Shown here piece by piece: positions 61,918 to 64,000 of a stretch of 64,000 nucleotides of DNA (its first letter is position 1; the number at the start of each line of letters is the position of its first letter). Made by a program: the position numbers and the translations under genes. Location: positions 1-64,000 of the forward strand of contig JAICNB010000005.1 of the NCBI GenBank assembly GCA_025928935.1, given 5' to 3'. Origin of the DNA: Acidimicrobiia bacterium (lineage in GTDB: Bacteria; Actinomycetota; Acidimicrobiia; Spongiisociales; ZC4RG35). The notes under the pieces are model-generated. The model made no database searches, was not told the origin of the DNA, and worked only from the letters and a program-made list of their open reading frames with translations.

Positions 61918-64000
61918 ATGACAGCCGTGTCATTCGCCCACCTGCACGTCCACACCGAGTATTCGATGCTCGACGGTGCGGCCCGGATCAAGGACGTCGT
62001 GGCGGCGGCCGCGGCGGATGGCCAGCCCGCCCTGGCCATCACAGATCACGGCGTCCTCTACGGCGTGGTCGATTTCGTCAAGGAGGCGAAGACGGCCGGG
62101 ATCAAGCCCATCATCGGCACGGAGGCGTACCTGACGGAGGGCTCCAGGTTCGATCGACCGGTGGGAAACGCGAACCGCCGATTCCACATGAATCTCATTG
62201 CCTGGAACGACGTCGGGTATCGCAACCTGCTCCAACTGTCCTCCCGCGCCTTCCTCGAGGGCTATTACTACAAGCCGAGGATGGACCTCGACCTCCTGGC
62301 AGAGCATGCCGAGGGGATCCTCGCCACCTCCGGTTGCCTCGGTGGGATGGTGGCCCAACATCTGGCACCCGACTCCCTGAGCGAGGAGGGCAACAAGGGC
62401 CAGGTCAGGGATTTCGATGCCGCGCTCGCCGCCGCGGCTCGTTTCCAGGACATCTTCGGCAAGGACAACTTCTTCATCGAGATCCAGGACCACGGGCTGG
62501 CGGCTCAGAGGGCGATCATGCCCGACCTCCTCGAGATCTCGACCAAGGTCGGAGCCCCGCTGCTGGCCACGAACGATGCCCACTACACGGCGCAGACGGA
62601 GCACGAGGCTCACGATGTCCTCCTCTGCATCCAGACCGGGTCCCTGCGGGCGGAGACCGGGCGTCTTCGCTTCGACAGCAGCGACTTCTACCTCAAGACC
62701 GCCGCCGAAATGCGCCGCCTCTTCCCCGAAGACACCTATCCCGGCGCCTGCGACAACACCCTGGCCATTGCCGAGCGCTGCTCGGTCGACCTCGACTTCG
62801 GGCGCATCCTCCTGCCCAGCTTCCCGGTGCCTTCGGGAGAGACCGAAGTCAGCTATCTGCGAAAGCTGGTCGAACAGGGTGCGACCGATCGCTATGGGCC
62901 GGCCGCAGGGGCGGAAGTCTGGGACCGGGTGGAGCACGAGCTCAAGATCATCGAAGAGATGGGGTTCCCCGCCTACTTCCTCATCGTCTGGGACCTGATC
63001 CGCCATGCCCGGGAGAACGGGATCCGTGTCGGGCCCGGCCGTGGCTCGGCGGCCGGCTCCATCGTTTCCTATTGCCTGCGCATCACCGACATCGACCCGC
63101 TGGCGTATGGGCTCATCTTCGAGCGCTTCCTGAACCCGGGACGCCGTCAAATGCCGGACATCGACATGGACTTCGACGAGCGCTATCGGGCGGAGATGAT
63201 CAGGTACGCGGCGCAGAAGTACGGTGCCGACAGGGTGGCCCAGATCGTCACCTTCTCCACCATCAAGGGCAAGCAGGCCCTGCGGGACGCGGCCCGCGTC
63301 CTCGGTCACCCGTACGGGGTGGGGGACCGGGTGGCGAAGGCGATGCCTCCGTCGATCTTGGGTCGGGAGGCGACCCTCGAACAGGTCCTCGAGCCACCGG
63401 CGCCCGATGCCGATTCGACGATCAAGGACTGGTACGCCAACGCCCAAGGCCTCCGCGACCTCTATGACGCCGATCCGGCCATCCGCGAGACGGTCGACGC
63501 CGCCCGCGGCCTCGAGGGTCTCCGTCGTCAGGACTCCATCCATGCCGCGGCGGTGGTTATCGCACCCGAGCCGCTGATCAACGTCGTCCCGATCCAGCAG
63601 AAGGGCGAGGGCGCCGAGGTGGTGACCCAATACGAGATGTACGGGGTGGAGTCACTCGGTCTTCTCAAGATGGACTTCCTCGGGCTTCGCAACCTCTCCA
63701 TCATCGAGCGCTGCCTCGAACTGGTCGAGGCGAGCACCGGGCAACGGGTGGACATCGACTCCGTCCCGCTCGACGACCCGAAGACCTTCGAGCTGCTCCA
63801 GTCGGGCAACACCATCGGCGTGTTCCAGCTCGAGGGCAACGCGATGCGGTCATTGATCCGATCCCTGAAGCCGGACTCGTTCAACGACGTGATCGCGCTC
63901 GTGGCCCTGTACCGGCCCGGTCCGATGGGCGCCAACATGCACAACCTCTACGCCGATCGGAAAAATGGCCGCGCGCCGATCGAGGAGCTCCACCCCGCCC
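61918..64000 (+). CDS. dnaE: DNA polymerase III alpha subunit, 5' part (runs off the window)
   Basis: 694 codons of the replicative polymerase are inside the window and the frame is open at its end; full proteins are about 1150-1200 residues. The N-terminal PHP domain keeps metal-binding residues (His10, His12 and Asp19 in HLHVHTEYSMLDG; His44 in ITDHG), so it may be an active proofreading nuclease as in other actinobacterial DnaE1. The polymerase core has GRGSAAGSIVSY and the catalytic Asp416 and Asp418 in PDIDMDFDE. Start ATG 61918 has no clear ribosome binding site. Confidence 0.96.
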   Translation, partial: MTAVSFAHLHVHTEYSMLDGAARIKDVVAAAAADGQPALAITDHGVLYGVVDFVKEAKTAGIKPIIGTEAYLTEGSRFDRPVGNANRRFHMNLIAWNDVGYRNLLQLSSRAFLEGYYYKPRMDLDLLAEHAEGILATSGCLGGMVAQHLAPDSLSEEGNKGQVRDFDAALAAAARFQDIFGKDNFFIEIQDHGLAAQRAIMPDLLEISTKVGAPLLATNDAHYTAQTEHEAHDVLLCIQTGSLRAETGRLRFDSSDFYLKTAAEMRRLFPEDTYPGACDNTLAIAERCSVDLDFGRILLPSFPVPSGETEVSYLRKLVEQGATDRYGPAAGAEVWDRVEHELKIIEEMGFPAYFLIVWDLIRHARENGIRVGPGRGSAAGSIVSYCLRITDIDPLAYGLIFERFLNPGRRQMPDIDMDFDERYRAEMIRYAAQKYGADRVAQIVTFSTIKGKQALRDAARVLGHPYGVGDRVAKAMPPSILGREATLEQVLEPPAPDADSTIKDWYANAQGLRDLYDADPAIRETVDAARGLEGLRRQDSIHAAAVVIAPEPLINVVPIQQKGEGAEVVTQYEMYGVESLGLLKMDFLGLRNLSIIERCLELVEASTGQRVDIDSVPLDDPKTFELLQSGNTIGVFQLEGNAMRSLIRSLKPDSFNDVIALVALYRPGPMGANMHNLYADRKNGRAPIEELHPA

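Noticed and set aside
60632-61933. 433-residue minus-strand frame opposite the MFS transporter
   Set aside because: Low-complexity His/Gly/Asp composition typical of the complement of a high-GC membrane-protein gene; no domain.
61930-63630. 566-residue open frame on the minus strand opposite dnaE
   Set aside because: It is antisense to an unmistakable DnaE with conserved PHP and polymerase motifs, has no recognisable domain, and such long antisense frames are expected from third-position GC bias.

Overview
The window is a high-GC chromosomal segment from an actinobacterium. The evidence is the gene order mraZ-rsmH-ftsL-ftsI-murE-mraY-murD-ftsW-murG-murC-murB-ftsQ-ftsZ-pgeF-yggS-sepF-yggT-divIVA followed by traR/dksA-lspA-rluD and dnaE, a DUF3040 protein, frequent GTG/TTG starts, and ATGA/GTGA start-stop overlaps. 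Two things point away from mycobacteria and streptomycetes: a complete System I (Ccm) cytochrome c maturation operon, and a compact type II fatty acid synthase cluster that includes fabG. A deep-branching class such as Acidimicrobiia is my inference; the window holds no rRNA to confirm it. I saw no tRNA, rRNA, CRISPR array, insertion sequence or prophage. The region reads as core chromosome.

Layout. 1-7.6 kb: a membrane-anchored PAF-acetylhydrolase-like protein that has lost its catalytic Ser and His, then the minus-strand operon ccmA-B-C-D-E-F-H/I-G. 7.7-13.4 kb: a hotdog-like protein, a DEDDh exonuclease/GIY-YIG fusion with a perfect SOS box in its promoter, a TrmH-type RNA methyltransferase, a nitroreductase, a USP/CBS-like protein and an alpha/beta hydrolase. 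13.5-16.9 kb: an OpuC-type osmoprotectant ABC importer (ATPase, two permeases, binding lipoprotein), ending in a compound hairpin. 17-20.6 kb: small proteins, a phosphoesterase, a SRPBCC protein, an ArsA/Get3-like ATPase and DUF1232. 20.7-27.2 kb: an alanine-type aminotransferase, threonine aldolase, and fabD-fabH-fabG-acpP-fabF. 27.2-37.1 kb: membrane proteins, a histidine phosphatase, DNA polymerase IV, DUF3040, a MerR regulator, the MoxR/DUF58/transglutaminase set, two unknown proteins and an HNH nuclease. 37.2-54.2 kb: the division and cell-wall cluster. 54.2-64 kb: ileS, YggU, TraR/DksA, lspA, rluD, a rhomboid protease, an MFS transporter and the first part of dnaE.

The division cluster is one nearly continuous translationally coupled chain. 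It opens with an mraZ promoter overlaid by TGGGN repeats at 10-bp spacing (an MraZ operator). A second control layer is a near-perfect hairpin that takes in the rsmH ribosome binding site and start codon. ftsZ is set apart by an AT-rich leader with competing inverted repeats. murF is missing from its usual place between murE and mraY. ftsI appears to have an in-frame amber codon separating a 27-codon coupled leader from the GTG that starts the recognisable protein.

I did not find a wholly new multi-gene system. The best leads are cis-regulatory: the rsmH leader hairpin, a start-codon hairpin at 17.0 kb, the SOS-controlled exonuclease-nuclease fusion, and the ftsI leader stop.
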